Assembly: GCA_032716605.1 (NCBI GenBank)
Contig: CM064552.1
Coordinates: 15,826,525-15,890,524, forward strand
Origin: Paralithodes platypus
Lineage: Eukaryota > Arthropoda > Malacostraca > Decapoda > Lithodidae
Direction: 5' to 3'
Length of the DNA: 64,000 nucleotides
Under the pieces are notes generated by a model that saw only the letters and a list, made by a program, of their open reading frames with translations, was not told the origin of the DNA and did no database searches. Each line of letters opens with the position of its first letter. Position 1 is the stretch's first letter. Below, piece by piece: positions 32,442-42,856 of the stretch. Both the position numbers and the translations under genes were made by a program.

Positions 32442-32664
32442 TTAATCCTTTCATTCTTTCAAGATCCAATAAGCGTTTCTTTTCTGAGTTTTGGCTATTA
32501 ATACACGATTTTATTCAGGTTAGGAGGGGTATATGGAAGTCAGAGGGTTAATTGGGATAGTCCTTATCCTTTTTATTCCCACAGATCCTTCCTAAGCTGC
32601 ATATAATCGTCTATTGATAGCCGGAATAAACTGTCAACACGCGTCATGATCCTCAAAGGGTTGA
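32442..32664. mobile_element. Fold-back MITE family D copy (uninterrupted)
   Basis: It starts TTAATCCTTTCATTC and ends TCCTCAAAGGGTTGA. The centre AGAGGGTTAATTGGGATAG is empty, so this is the reference for D copies holding insertions or arrays. Confidence 0.85.
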
Positions 32665-32817
32665 TATAGGACATGTTCTACAAGTCTGGATATATGTCAA
32701 GCACACGACGAAATTGATCTCTTTATTTTGGCATTAGGGTCAAGGAATGGTGTGATTGGTGAGGGCAGACGGGAGGTAGCTTAGTGGTGGGGGTAAATCA
32801 GACGGACAGAGAGACAG

Positions 32818-32965
32818 ACTATCTATCTATCTATCTATCTACAGTATATGTTCAGGCCCAATCCCCATTTTTTCTATTTTTATTTTTATTTTCTATTGTA
32901 TTCTATTTTATTATTTTTTTCCTCTTTTCTTGGGGGTGGCCGACTCAAGACAGAGCAATAACAGG
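32818..32965 (+). repeat. Repeat family G copy with (ATCT)n
   Basis: (ATCT)5 leads to TTCAGGCCCAATCCCC, a T-rich stretch and GGGGGTGGCCGACTCAAGAC, in the same order as at 21.2 kb. Confidence 0.6.
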
Positions 32966-33475
32966 AACAACAACAAAAAACACACACACACACAAAACAC
33001 GCAAAAAGATAGAACAAAATATTATTGACAGATATGTATAAAAAACGGGATGACCTTAATCTTACGTAAAAATGTATGAGAAAGGGAAATATATAGTAGC
33101 CTAATAGCAATAAAGCAAATATGACAGACAGACATACAGGTAAATAGACAGACATTACAGACGGGGTACTACAGGGAATAGTAACCTTATAGTGGTAAAA
33201 GACACTATGATAGACAAGAATACAGACACACAGACAGAAAGGTAAGTAAACGGACAGAATGGACAGGGTGCCGCAAGGAATACAGTGACCTGGTAGTAAG
33301 GTCAGATCAGAGAGACAGACAGATGGACAGACAGAAAAGTGGATAAGTGGTAAAGACGGGGTGCCACAAGGTCTAGCAGTCAAATAGCAAAGACAAATCA
33401 ACACAGCCCTGCAGGTTGTTGTTGTTGCTGATGATGATGATGAGCGGGAGGATGTTGAGTACTGGGCGACGGCGG
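32966..33475. other. AC/AGAC-rich low-complexity spacer
   Basis: CAGACAGACA-type blocks recur with GGGGTACTACAGGGAATAG / GGGTGCCGCAAGGAATACAG / GGGGTGCCACAAGGTCTAGC at about 33164, 33268 and 33359, a degenerate repeat of about 95 bp. No gene is recognised. Confidence 0.55.
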
Positions 33476-33499
33476 TGTGTGGTTACTACTACTAGGCTA

Positions 33500-33740
33500 T
33501 AGGACTCTGTTGAAGGTCCTTAGGTCTCCCTCTCGCGCTATAGTCAGTCCCAGTCCAGCAGGCGCACGGAGAGGGCGAGTGGCGGCGCATGCGTTCTGGC
33601 CCCCTTGCCTCCACGCTCGCGACCCCCGCATTCAACATCGTACAAACAAAATCACGGACACTCAAAATATTTTATTTTTATTAGCCAACGAACTGCTTGA
33701 ATAAAACCGAACGCCACTACCAGGTGGATAATTTAGTAAG
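33500..33740 (+). promoter_or_regulatory. GC/CpG-rich island, possible first exon or promoter
   Basis: About 33530-33640 is CpG-rich (GGCGAGTGGCGGCGCATGCG) against AT-rich flanks, and is followed by CCAGGTGGATAATTTAGTAAG, which could include a splice donor. No TATA box, initiator or coding frame is decisive. It could equally be a GC-rich repeat fragment. Confidence 0.2.
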
Positions 33741-33871
33741 TTTCGATTCGGCCTGAGATAGCTTTCGGATTTTTTTTAGTGACCGTGACTGTACACATCC
33801 TAATACGTTCACGAGAGGACGTGTGGACCTGACAGTGTATGTGTATATCCTGTGTGTGTGTGCGTCAGTGT

Positions 33872-34076
33872 TTACGCGAGGACCTTAGTGTCATATATAA
33901 TCAGTGTTCCTGCCAAGACACTAGAATCGGTGGCGGGGTGGGGAAGTAGTGATCCCATAGGCCCATCCCAGACGTCTTGCCAAGTTATGTGTAGGACGTG
34001 ATCGTAGGTCAGGTCGCTCTGTGCTGCCCTCACCAACTCCGTTCCCTGCAGTACCTTCCACTTCTTCATCATCTAA
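33872..34076 (-). other. Possible coding exon (66-residue open frame)
   Basis: On the minus strand TTACCTTAG, an acceptor-like sequence, precedes an open frame starting MMKKWKVLQGTELVRAAQSD. Composition is protein-like and not repeat-derived, and GC content is higher than around it. I do not recognise a family. The frame ends at TAA in a CTCGCGTAAACA context that could also be a donor. Confidence 0.2.
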
Positions 34077-34281
34077 GGTAACTTGACATTGACCTTTAAC
34101 TAGTGGCCAACTTATAATTAAAGAGTCTCCACCCCTAGATAGTAAGGCTAGGAAAGATTAAGTACCGGTAAAGTAAATTAGGTAAGTTTTGACTAATCTA
34201 ACCCTTATAATTAATCTTACTTTATCTTCGTAATCTAATCTAACCATTCTTGTTTTTCTATCCTGACCTAACTAGCTCACC

Positions 34282-34658
34282 TTAAGGGGGGTGACCTGCC
34301 TTTTTTTTCTCCTGTTCTCTCTTCCTCTGGCTTGTATCCATTCGGCCCCATTCAGCCTACTGCTTTTAGATGTTTATCCCCATCCAGGTGTCGATTTCTT
34401 CCTTCCTGGCGAGCGATAGCGAGCCAGCAATATATGAAGGAATCCGGCTTCGCCGGAGAAATTTTTCTATCTAAAAATGTACAAATTTAGCCTGCTGTCA
34501 AAAACATTTAAAAAATATGCTGGCTCGCTACCGCTCGCCAGGAACAAATCGACACCTGGATGGGGATAAACGTCTTAAAACAGTAGGCTGAATGGAGCCG
34601 AATGGATACAAACCAGAGGAAGAGAGAAAAGGAGAACAAATCAGGTCACCCCCCTTAT
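34282..34658. mobile_element. Fold-back MITE family B, copy B5
   Basis: It starts TTAAGGGGGGTGACCTGCC and ends CAGGTCACCCCCCTTAT (last base changed). The TIRs pair over about 16 bp, and both GCGAGC cores and the TCCGGCTTCGCCGGA hairpin are intact, which makes it the best B copy for structure. Confidence 0.93.
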
Positions 34659-34729
34659 ACTATCAAAGGGAGGGGGGGGGGGTGACTATATTCTTACAGA
34701 TTACCACTTACTTTACCTAACATACTGTA

Positions 34730-34818
34730 ATTGTACACCTCACTAACTATCTTAGGGTATTGTACACCTCACTAACTATCTTAGGGTATTGTACACCTCA
34801 CTAACTATCTTAGGGTAT
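34730..34818. repeat. 29-bp tandem repeat, 3 units
   Basis: TTGTACACCTCACTAACTAT recurs at 34731, 34760 and 34789 without change. Confidence 0.95.
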
Positions 34819-34992
34819 TTATGAAGAACCATCCATTAGCCAGAATAAAATTGATAAAGGTAGAGAGCAAATTATGCGACTAATTTCACCTCTATCACGT
34901 ACTAATATAATGTAGTGTTGCATCTGGCAGCTCATTACCTTCAGTTCAATCAAAACATAAATACAATGACATACATACTTCAAAATGATCTC

Positions 34993-35210
34993 ATAAAGCC
35001 GGTATCACAAGAGCGCTTTTTCACTCAACATTTATCCTTAACACTGGTCTGGCAGCTTATGAGGTTAACATTTATAATATTTCGGCTACCTAAATTCATC
35101 TATTATCAGTCTAGTTTCCGATACCAGAACACAATATTCCAGAAATGTTGCCAGAAAAATGTTGACCATCGAATGTTGACTATAAAAGTGCTCGTGTGAT
35201 ACCGGGTTAA
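34993..35210. mobile_element. Fold-back element family F, copy F1
   Basis: TAAAGCCGGTATCACAAGAG and CTCGTGTGATACCGGGTTAA are inverted termini. The interior matches F2 in reverse, including CTGGTCTGGCAGCTTATGAG and TCAGTCTAGTTTCCGATA. Noncoding. Confidence 0.8.
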
Positions 35211-35239
35211 CTCACAACGGATACCATACTCCGGGACAA

Positions 35240-35822
35240 GACGGCGATATACGCTTGGGAGTATCGTTCTTTAAGGGGGTAGTGCTTGGTTTTCCTGGAC
35301 CTCCTTCTCCCTCATGTTTAGCATAATAGTTTTTGAGATTTTAAGACGTTCTTCCGTTAGTTTGACGATTTGGAGATCTTTCCCCCCATTTCTTTGTCAA
35401 TATTAAGACCTTTCGTGCCATTTAGTCGTTTTTTTCCTGGCAAGCGATAGCGGCCTTCGGCCGGGACATTTTTCTACCAAAAAATTTATAAAATTATCTT
35501 GAAAAGGGGTCTAGGGGATGTTTTTTAAAGCTTGAAGGTCTAGCAAGGAAACTCAAACATAAATTAATAGATAAATATACAGACCAAAAAGCAAGCACTA
35601 CCCCCTTAAGGAAGTTGGAGCCGTAGACATCGACATTTGTCAGAATTACCAGCCAACAATTAATAAGGTTGTAGTACATTTATATTCACTTAACATCAAA
35701 TTCAACATACCGGTGCTATCTATCCATCAGAAACCTACATTGCTATATCATTTATGTTTAATAGCGATGTTTACCGCTCCAACTTCCTTACAGCCAGAAA
35801 CTCTCAAGCAGTATAATTGCTC
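35240..35822. mobile_element. Fold-back element family E, copy E3, interrupted by A10
   Basis: The left terminus CTTGGGAGTATCGTTCTTTAA is cut from GGAAGTTGGAGCCGTAGAC by A10. The right terminus is GCTCCAACTTCCTTACAG...CTCTCAAG. The undisturbed order is seen in E1. Confidence 0.78.
35271..35609 (-). mobile_element. Fold-back MITE family A, copy A10, nested in E3
   Basis: TTAAGGGGGTAGTGCTTGG and CAAGCACTACCCCCTTAA give TIRs of about 18 bp, of a subtype shared only with A20. The GCGAGC direct repeat is lost by a small deletion that fuses CAAGCGATAGC to the hairpin block. Confidence 0.9.
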
Positions 35823-35900
35823 ATTAACTATTACCCCGGTACAGTTGGCCAAATAAGTCGTGTCGCCGCTGTCATTATATATTGCTCGCTGCATGCTGTA

Positions 35901-36122
35901 TTAATGTCTGTCAGATGTTGAATAGGGTGTGTAAAGATAGGAACATGTTTGTATATCTCACTCGAAACGATGAATTAATGTCTGTCAGATGTTGAATAGG
36001 GTGTGTAAAGATAGGAACATGTTTGTATATCTCACTCGAAACCATGAATTAATGTCTGTCAGATGTTGAAGAGGGTGTGTAAAGATAGGAACATGTTTGT
36101 ATATCTCACTCGAAACCATGAA
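35901..36122. repeat. 74-bp tandem repeat, 3 units
   Basis: TTAATGTCTGTCAGATGTTG starts units at 35901, 35975 and 36049, with single-base differences (AATAGG/AAGAGG, ACGATG/ACCATG). Confidence 0.95.
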
Positions 36123-36238
36123 TCAGTGCTTAGATAGTGCCGATACCAATGATTGATCGAAATCTACTTGGTGCCGCGACATCACTTATTTGAGCAACTG
36201 TACAAGAAGACGCTATACTGGCTCATGTGATAGCTATG

Positions 36239-36454
36239 TAAAGCCGGTATCACACGAGAGCTGTTATAGTCAACATTTGATAATCAACATTTTTCTGACA
36301 ACATTTCTGGAATATTTTGCACTGATATCGGAAACTAGACTGATGGTAGATGAATTCAGGTAACAGAAAAATATTAAATGTTTACCTTATGAGCTGCCAG
36401 ACCAGTGTTAAGGATAAATGTTGAGTGAAAAAGCGCTCGTGTGATACCGGCGTA
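36239..36454. mobile_element. Fold-back element family F, copy F2 (inverse of F1)
   Basis: TAAAGCCGGTATCACACGAG and CGCTCGTGTGATACCGGCG bound the copy. Its interior is the reverse complement of F1's, so the pair flanks about 1 kb in inverted orientation. Confidence 0.82.
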
Positions 36455-36598
36455 AGGCATATCACGGGGCACTATACCAAACAGAGTATACCTTCTTTAT
36501 AATCATCATCGTCCGTCTATTGTCAGCTCATGGTAAATCGTCATGTCCTCATCTTAACTACTCCGCTAATATGAAGGTTGTGTAGCCAAGTATGTTCG

Positions 36599-36775
36599 TT
36601 AATTCACCACTTGCGAGTTTCGTGCTATAAGGAAGTTGAAGCTTTAGACATTGACATTTAGCTGAATTACCAGCTAAGATACGGTTGTAGTGTATTTATA
36701 AACACATACAATCAAACTCAACATACTTGCTATCCATCAGAAACCTACTGTATATTAGCAGAGGGTTAAGGGGAG
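36599..36775. mobile_element. Family E, copy E2, left part only
   Basis: CACTTGCGAGTTTCGTGCTA and the following interior match E1 up to CCATCAGAAACCTACTG. The right arm is missing where A11 and a D half element follow. Confidence 0.7.
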
Positions 36776-37101
36776 AATTCCACTTGAGGGACTTTTTTCT
36801 TGACCCCTTTCTCCCTCATGTCTAGCCCTATTGCTTTTGAGATTTTAAGACGTTTGCCCCATTAGTTTGGTGATTTTAAGAATTTACGCCCCCATTCTGT
36901 CAATTTTAAGACCTTTCGTGCCATTTAGGTGTCGATTTTATCCTGGCGAGCGATAGCGAGCCTGTAATATAAGAGTTACCGGCCTTCGGCCGGGAAATTT
37001 TTCTACCGAAAAATGTACAAATTTATCTTGAAAAGGGGTCAAGGGGGTGACATTTTAAGATTGCTGGAGGAGTAGGAAACAAACTAAAAACCTCCCCTTA
37101 A
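36776..37101 (-). mobile_element. Fold-back MITE family A, copy A11
   Basis: It starts TTAAGGGGAGAATTCC and ends ACCTCCCCTTAA. The core GGCGAGCGATAGCGAGCC and CCGGCCTTCGGCCGGG hairpin are perfect. It is followed by GTGAGATAG, as at the D midpoint. Confidence 0.92.
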
Positions 37102-37215
37102 GTGAGATAGTATTTACGCTTATAATTCCCACAGCTGCTTCCTAAGCTGTATAAAATTGTCTAATGGTTGCCAAAACAAACTGTCAAAATGCGTCATCAG
37201 GTCTTATTGCAGAGG
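37098..37215. mobile_element. Family D right half
   Basis: From TTAAGTGAGATAGTATTT through CCCACAGCTGCTTCCTAAGC and AAATTGTCTAATGGTTGCC to TTGCAGAGGGTAA, the sequence is a D right arm. Its left arm is not found before A11. Confidence 0.7.
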
Positions 37216-37366
37216 GTAACAAAAAACCCACACATGACTGAAAATAAGTGGGGGCTTACTTTCCTTATAGTTAGGCCTATCTTCTAGTGGAATAATTAAC
37301 TTTGTAAAGCCCAGTAATTGAAGATAATTTGCCGCACTAACAGTACCGGTTACTGAAGACGTGTAG

Positions 37367-38470
37367 TTAACCCTCTCCACCCCCTTCCCTTTCAAGGTCC
37401 GATTACGCATTTTTTTTCTGCTTTCTGGCTCTTATTAGACGACTTACTTCAGATTAGGAAGGGTATGTAAAAGTCAGAGGGTTAATTAAGATAGACTTTA
37501 TACTCTTATAATAATTCCCACAGATCCTTCCTAAGCTATCTAGACTTTACTCTTATAATAATTCCCACAGATCCTTCCTAAGCTATCTAGACTTTACTCT
37601 TATAATAATTCCCACAGATCCTTCCTAAGCTATCTAGACTTTACTCTTATAATAATTCCCACAGATCCTTCCTAAGCTATCTAGACTTTTTTACTCTTAT
37701 AATAATTCCCACAGATCCTTCCTAAGCTATCTAGACTTTACTCTTATAATAATTCCCACAGATCCTTCCTAAGCTATCTAGACTTTACTCTTATAATAAT
37801 TCCCACAGATCCTTCCTAAGCTATCTAGACTTTACTCTTATAATAATTCCCACAGATCCTTCCTAAGCTATCTAGACTTTACTCTTATAATAATTCCCAC
37901 AGATCCTTCCTAAGCTATCTAGACTTTACTCTTATAATAATTCCCACAGATCCTTCCTAAGCTATCTAGACTTTACTCTTATAATAATTCCCACAGATCC
38001 TTCCTAAGCTATCTAGACTTTACTCTTATAATAATTCCCACAGATCCTTCCTAAACTATTTAGACTTTACTCTTATAATAATTCCCACAGATCCTTCCTA
38101 AGCTATCTAGACTTTACTCTTATAATAATTCCCACAGATCCTTCCTAAGCTATCTAGACTTTACTCTTATAATAATTCCCACAGATCCTTCCTAAGCTAT
38201 CTAGACTTTACTCTTATAATAATTCCCACAGATCCTTCCTAAGCTATCTAGACTTTACTCTTATAATAATTCCCACAGATCCTTCCTAAGCTATCTAGAC
38301 TTTACTCTTATAATAATTCCCACAGATCCTTCCTAAGCTATCTAGACTTTACTCTTATAATAATTCCCACAGATCCTTCCTAAGCTATCCCGAGCTTACT
38401 AAAATCCTCTTGCGTTACCCAGAACCCAAGCCAACAAGGTGGCATTGCACTGAAACAACTATGCCATTAC
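37367..38470. mobile_element. Family D copy enlarged by an internal 47-bp array
   Basis: The left arm (CAAGGTCCGATTACGCATTT, then CTTATTAGACGACTTAC) reaches the D midpoint GAGGGTTAATTAAGATAG. The right arm begins normally (AATAATTCCCACAGATCCTT) and is then repeated about 19 times before a weak right terminus after 38390. Confidence 0.72.
37492..38389. repeat. 47-bp minisatellite, about 19 units, derived from family D
   Basis: CCCACAGATCCTTCCTAAGC recurs every 47 bp (37517, 37564 and on). Units are nearly identical. One has a TTT insertion at about 37687 and one reads AAACTATTT near 38053. The unit equals part of the D right arm. Confidence 0.96.
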
Positions 38471-38653
38471 TTTCTATATCCCTTGACCATTTGACGTCTC
38501 TCCTTTGCTGAATAAAATCGTAACCAGAATAGGCGTCATCGAAGGGAAGATATAAACCCGAGAAAGGGCATTCAGAGTACACATAGAAAGAGCCTAAATA
38601 GCGGTGAACATGAGTAGAGGTCAATCGAGGTCATTCAAAAGTCTTATCCGAAA

Positions 38654-38989
38654 TTAAGGGGAAATATCCACCTGGAGGATTTTTTTCTGAACCTCTTTCT
38701 CCCTCATGTTTAGCCCCATTGCTTGTGAGATTTAAAGACGCTTGCCTCATTAGTTTGGCGATTTTAAGAACCATCGCCCCATTTCTGTCAATTTTAAGAC
38801 CATTCGTGCCATTTAGGTGTCCATTTTTTCCTGGTGAGCGATAGCGAGCATGTAATTTAAGGGGAACCGGCCTTCGGCCGGGACATTTTTCTACCGAAAA
38901 ATTTACAAATTTATCTTGAAAGGGGGTCAAGGGGGAGCAATTTTAAGCTTGATGGAAGTCTAGGGAATCAACTAAATACCTCTCCTTAA
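38654..38989 (-). mobile_element. Fold-back MITE family A, copy A12
   Basis: TTAAGGGGAAATATCCACC and ATACCTCTCCTTAA bound it. The core GGTGAGCGATAGCGAGCA and CCGGCCTTCGGCCGGG hairpin are present. Confidence 0.9.
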
Positions 38990-39066
38990 AGCTAACCCAG
39001 AACCTTACTGTAGTCTAGGGAATCAACTAAATACCTCTCCTTAAAGCTAACCCGGAACCTTACTGT
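38957..39066. repeat. 55-bp tandem duplication covering A12's right end
   Basis: GTCTAGGGAATCAACTAAAT to CCTTACTGTA is present twice (38957 and 39012), so the A12 terminus with its TTAA occurs twice with one internal base change (CCCAG/CCCGG). Confidence 0.9.
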
Positions 39067-39286
39067 AGTCGGCTTTATTTCACCTGATGGTAAACTTAAT
39101 CCTTTAGCATCTGATTTATCGATACATAATGGACAAATATGACAGTCCTCTGTCTCTGCATCATCTTATTGCCAAGTTTTCATAATCAGACACATACTTC
39201 GCCTCAAAATATTCGTACTAGCCAAGTAACTAAGCTGAAGATATGGCAATTTACCGTCAGCTGGAAAAGATAGACTATAATCACGA

Positions 39287-39503
39287 TTAACTCATCCAGT
39301 ACTGTTGACATCTTTGCATTATATTCTGGCAATTATCAGATGATTTTATTCAGCTTCAAATTAGCCCCAAGCAAATAACAGGCTTCAAACTATCTCACCT
39401 AACCCTGTTTTACTACCACAGATCCTTCTTAAAGGGCACACAATCCTCTAAAGAAAACTAGAATAAAAATAAAAAAAGACGTCACCGGTACAGAAGGGGT
39501 TAA
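39287..39503. mobile_element. Fold-back MITE family C, copy C5 (uninterrupted)
   Basis: It starts TTAACTCATCCAGTACTG and ends CCGGTACAGAAGGGGTTAA. The midpoint reads CTCACCTAACCCTG. Confidence 0.85.
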
Positions 39504-39624
39504 GGAAAGTGAAGAGGGTACGCCGGTAGTTACGATAATGACTAACTAATTATAGTCACGTAATCAAGGCTAATGTTGTACTATCTGTTGATGAGCAAGA
39601 CTAACATGTGTTGTAATAGTATGC

Positions 39625-39691
39625 CATTAATCAATCGGGGCTGTTCAGCCAGGCGGCCTAGGGAACAACTACTACTACTACATTAATCAAT
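39625..39691 (+). mobile_element. 5'-truncated SINE with 11-bp target-site duplication
   Basis: CATTAATCAAT (39625-39635) is repeated exactly at 39681-39691. Between them are only 45 bp, GGGGCTGTTCAGCCAGGCGG ... GGGAACA plus an (ACT)n tail. The 3' end matches the SINE-like insert at 47.96-48.19 kb, so this is a second member of that family. Confidence 0.85.
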
Positions 39692-39868
39692 ACATTGGTC
39701 AGCATTTATTACATTTTTCTGAAGGTTGAGCGAAATATATACAGTATATTTCTAGAGTGAGCAATTGTGGGTTTTGGTGATTACGACAGGTGGTATTGAT
39801 ATAGTATTCGGAGTGCAGCGGCTCATACACGATTCAATTAATGTAAGTACGTTTATTAACACGAAATA

Positions 39869-40100
39869 TTAACACATTTACATTATCCCATGCCGCACGA
39901 TGGCCACATTTTCATATCATTCCGACTAACACGACAGGAGACGAGTTTATTCAGATTAAGGATGATCTGAAGGAAGTAAAAAGAGATAAGACGATCTCCA
40001 TTAAAACAATTATTTCCACGGTTCCTTTCTAATGTAACTATGCTCGTCTAATGATAGCTACAGGCTTTAAAAAAAGGTATTATCGTACTGAAAGGATTAA
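39869..40100. mobile_element. Fold-back MITE family D copy, degenerate
   Basis: TTAACACATTTACATTATCC opens the copy and CGTACTGAAAGGATTAA closes it. The arms (GAGTTTATTCAGATTAAGG and AACTATGCTCGTCTAATG) pair poorly. Confidence 0.65.
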
Positions 40101-40400
40101 TAAACAATTGCATATTAATATATAATTATTTAGTTATGACAGTCAGAAACTATCATATTTGGCCAAATGTCCGCCTATCACTTTGATTTATGCACTGATC
40201 TACAATACAACACATTATCGTGGTAATAATGAACAACGAGAAACCAATAGCCTACATTTACATAGGAAGCACAAATTAAATGTTATTATAAACATATACA
40301 CACATGAATTAAGAGGTACAACCAAGTAAAGCCCTAAGCCACTCATCTGTATACTTATTATTATTTTTCAAGTCACCTTCAAAATTGTATTAGTTCAATA
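40101..40400. other. AT-rich spacer, nothing recognised
   Basis: No coding frame or repeat boundary is visible. Confidence 0.5.
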
Positions 40401-40404
40401 ACTT

Positions 40405-40920
40405 ATAAAGACCGAATCACAAGAACACTTTTATCGACGGATTTATACGGGATTCTGGCATCTGTCATAAGTTATTAAATTATATGGAGTAAATTGTGTA
40501 ACATAATCTATATAATTAATCTATTAATCGTAACAGTTACAAATATTGAGTTAAAATTCACCTCCGGCATATTTGAGGTTAAAATCGTGGGAAAATATAA
40601 TGCACTACAGTACCGTATGTTTCTTACTGCGATATTATGACTTAGATATATCAGTCACTAAAGCTGGTGTCACACGAATAATTACTGCGATGAATTATAT
40701 CGGAGTCTGATATTTGTTACGAGTTATCAAATACTATAATCCTGTTGTCATAACATTCAAATAACCGCCATACTGCAGGTGACAACGTATAATGATGTTT
40801 GTATATTTGCTACTCAGGTACTATGACTCCGATACATCCGTCGTGTACGACTTGCTGAGAGCACAAGTTACACGAACACTTTCACAGCAGATATATTCGG
40901 GGTCACGAAATATGAGTGGA
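40405..40920. repeat. Dispersed related segments with GTCACACGAA-like motif
   Basis: Three segments of about 70 bp (starting about 40409, 40663 and 40851) share a CACACGAA/CACAAGAA block, then a GATATATTCGGGGTC-like block. They resemble decayed fold-back ends, perhaps related to family F. Confidence 0.45.
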
Positions 40921-41222
40921 GCAGGACATACATACATACATACATACATATATTAATACTGTACATGATATAATTTAAAGACTTGGTGATCCATAAGAAC
41001 TAAGGTTACAGTCTTATGTGGAGGTTCAATAAGTGGAGAAGGTGGTGGTAGTGGTGGTGGAGCAAATGTTAGAGCTAAGATGGTACTATTCTCTTAACGT
41101 GGCAAAAGTGTTACTCCTTTAGCAGCTGACGTCTCTATAACTAATGAAACGATAAGAAACTACTATGTGTCTGCTTCATATTATAACAGAGTTTTGATAA
41201 TTAACAACATATTTGGTTATAT
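40921..41222. other. Spacer with a short (CATA)n
   Basis: ACATACATACATACAT at about 40928-40949 and a TGGTGGTAG tract near 41043. Nothing else recognised. Confidence 0.5.
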
Positions 41223-41860
41223 CAATCAATCAATTGTCTTTATTTCATAATATATACAAAATTTACATTCATGTACATATTACATATCCATTAAAATAAC
41301 TTAGAAAAGTAAAATAGTTGAAAAGGTGCACAGATAAACTACATATACAAAAAAATACATTACAATTACAATGTTTACTGTATATACCGATTATCATATA
41401 TGTATATAAATCCATACACATAAATATCCATAGTCTTCAGTTATTTTATGAAGTCCAGTAAGAACATCTGTTAAACTTATTAGAAGCTTTAGGATAATAA
41501 GATTAAAATATAATTAATAAGATTATCAATACATATTAGACTTAAACCACAACTAAATACGTTTATTGTATAGTTACATAATAATCCACATAAGGGCCCG
41601 TTAACAGGACACAATATAATAAGAAGCAATAGATTAAAATTATTAGAAATTGTAGCAGTCAGAATAAAATCGTTAATAGAGAATCTGTAATTAGGGGAAC
41701 AAATATGGCAAGTATAACAAAATAAGAGTTATACAGTTTTAGAGTATCACCATTTGTGTTATAAGTTATATATTAATTGTCCAGTCCTTTCTTCTTGTTT
41801 CTGAAAGCTTGTAAGGTTATACAAGCTTGGTAATAACTGAGTAATTAAGATGGGGATAAG
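41223..41860 (-). mobile_element. Probable LINE 3' end with (ATTG)n tail
   Basis: Read on the minus strand, AT-rich 3' UTR-like DNA ends ATTATGAAATAAAGACAATT and then ATTGATTGAT. An AATAAA near the tail and a short tetranucleotide tail are typical of CR1/Jockey-type LINE ends. No ORF portion is recognised, and the upstream limit is a guess. Confidence 0.4.
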
Positions 41861-42063
41861 TCAGTTTCTCGCCAGCTTAATACAAACAGACTATAGTGGA
41901 GTCGATGGTGGAGATAAGATGGTACTAGTGGAGGAAGAAGGTGGGGGGTGGGGGTGGGTGGGCAAGAGAGGGTCACAGAGGTTGGTCACGGTTGCATCGA
42001 CACACATCGGCGGGGGTCGCTGCCCCCTCACCCAACATTCAAGGAGGGAGGGGAAGGATGCGC

Positions 42064-42069
<6 letters not shown>

Positions 42070-42104
<35 letters not shown>
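42070..42104. repeat. (CA)n microsatellite
   Basis: About 17 CA units. Confidence 0.97.
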
Positions 42105-42106
<2 letters not shown>

Positions 42107-42856
42107 AATACTAGAAACTTAACCCATACTATTAAACAATATAACACCGTATACATTGGAAAAGCATAACTAATAATAGATGACCAAAAAAAGAAAACAA
42201 AAATCTATCAGTCTTTCCAAAAATCCTTACAATATGCCTTACGTATTTTATAGTTACAGTATATGATTTTTTTTATAGAGATAACGTTACCTTACTCAAC
42301 CTTATAGCTATCGTGAAATTCTACCTAACACCAGTCGGAACTATTATACCTTACTTGATCATAATTATAGCTAATACAGGAGCCAAAGTATCCCAAATCA
42401 GAGTTATTTTACCAGTACCTTAGTTGATCTTGTACCTAACCCAGAACCCTATTTATCAATGATCGGAACAACAATACCTTATTATACTCTATATATCTTA
42501 ATCAGGCAAAACTTTACCATGTCTCTATCGGAACATCAATACCTTAATATGCTCTATACATCTTAATCAGGCAAAAGTTTACCATATCCCTATCTCGATT
42601 ATCGAGCTACTTCGAGAGGTAAACAATGAAATATGACACCGCTATAAATAATTCAGAAACTAAATGGAATGAAAGACAGTTCTGTTGTTGTACATCGTGT
42701 CTTTAAATGTCAAGACCTGCAGTATGTTGCAATATGAGGACAAATATTAGCCTACTTATAGTAAACAAAATATACTGTAGACCTTATAGTAAACCTATAA
42801 CTCAATAATATATGTATTTCGCATCAGTCTACACTTTCGTCTACAAGTCACTTCGC
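42105..42856. other. AT-rich spacer with a weak 66-bp duplication
   Basis: ATCGGAACAACAATACCTTA (about 42460) and ATCGGAACATCAATACCTTA (about 42527) start two similar 66-bp segments. Older, weaker copies may lie before them. No gene is seen. Confidence 0.55.

Noticed and set aside
34915..35199. 94-residue plus ORF
   Set aside because: Most of it lies within fold-back element F1, which is noncoding and repeated inverted at 36.2 kb.
38631..38930. 99-residue minus ORF (MTPFQDKFVNFSVEK...), also seen at 45320-45517
   Set aside because: It is the hairpin-core region of family A read in one frame. Other A copies have stops there, and the similarity reflects shared MITE sequence, not a protein.
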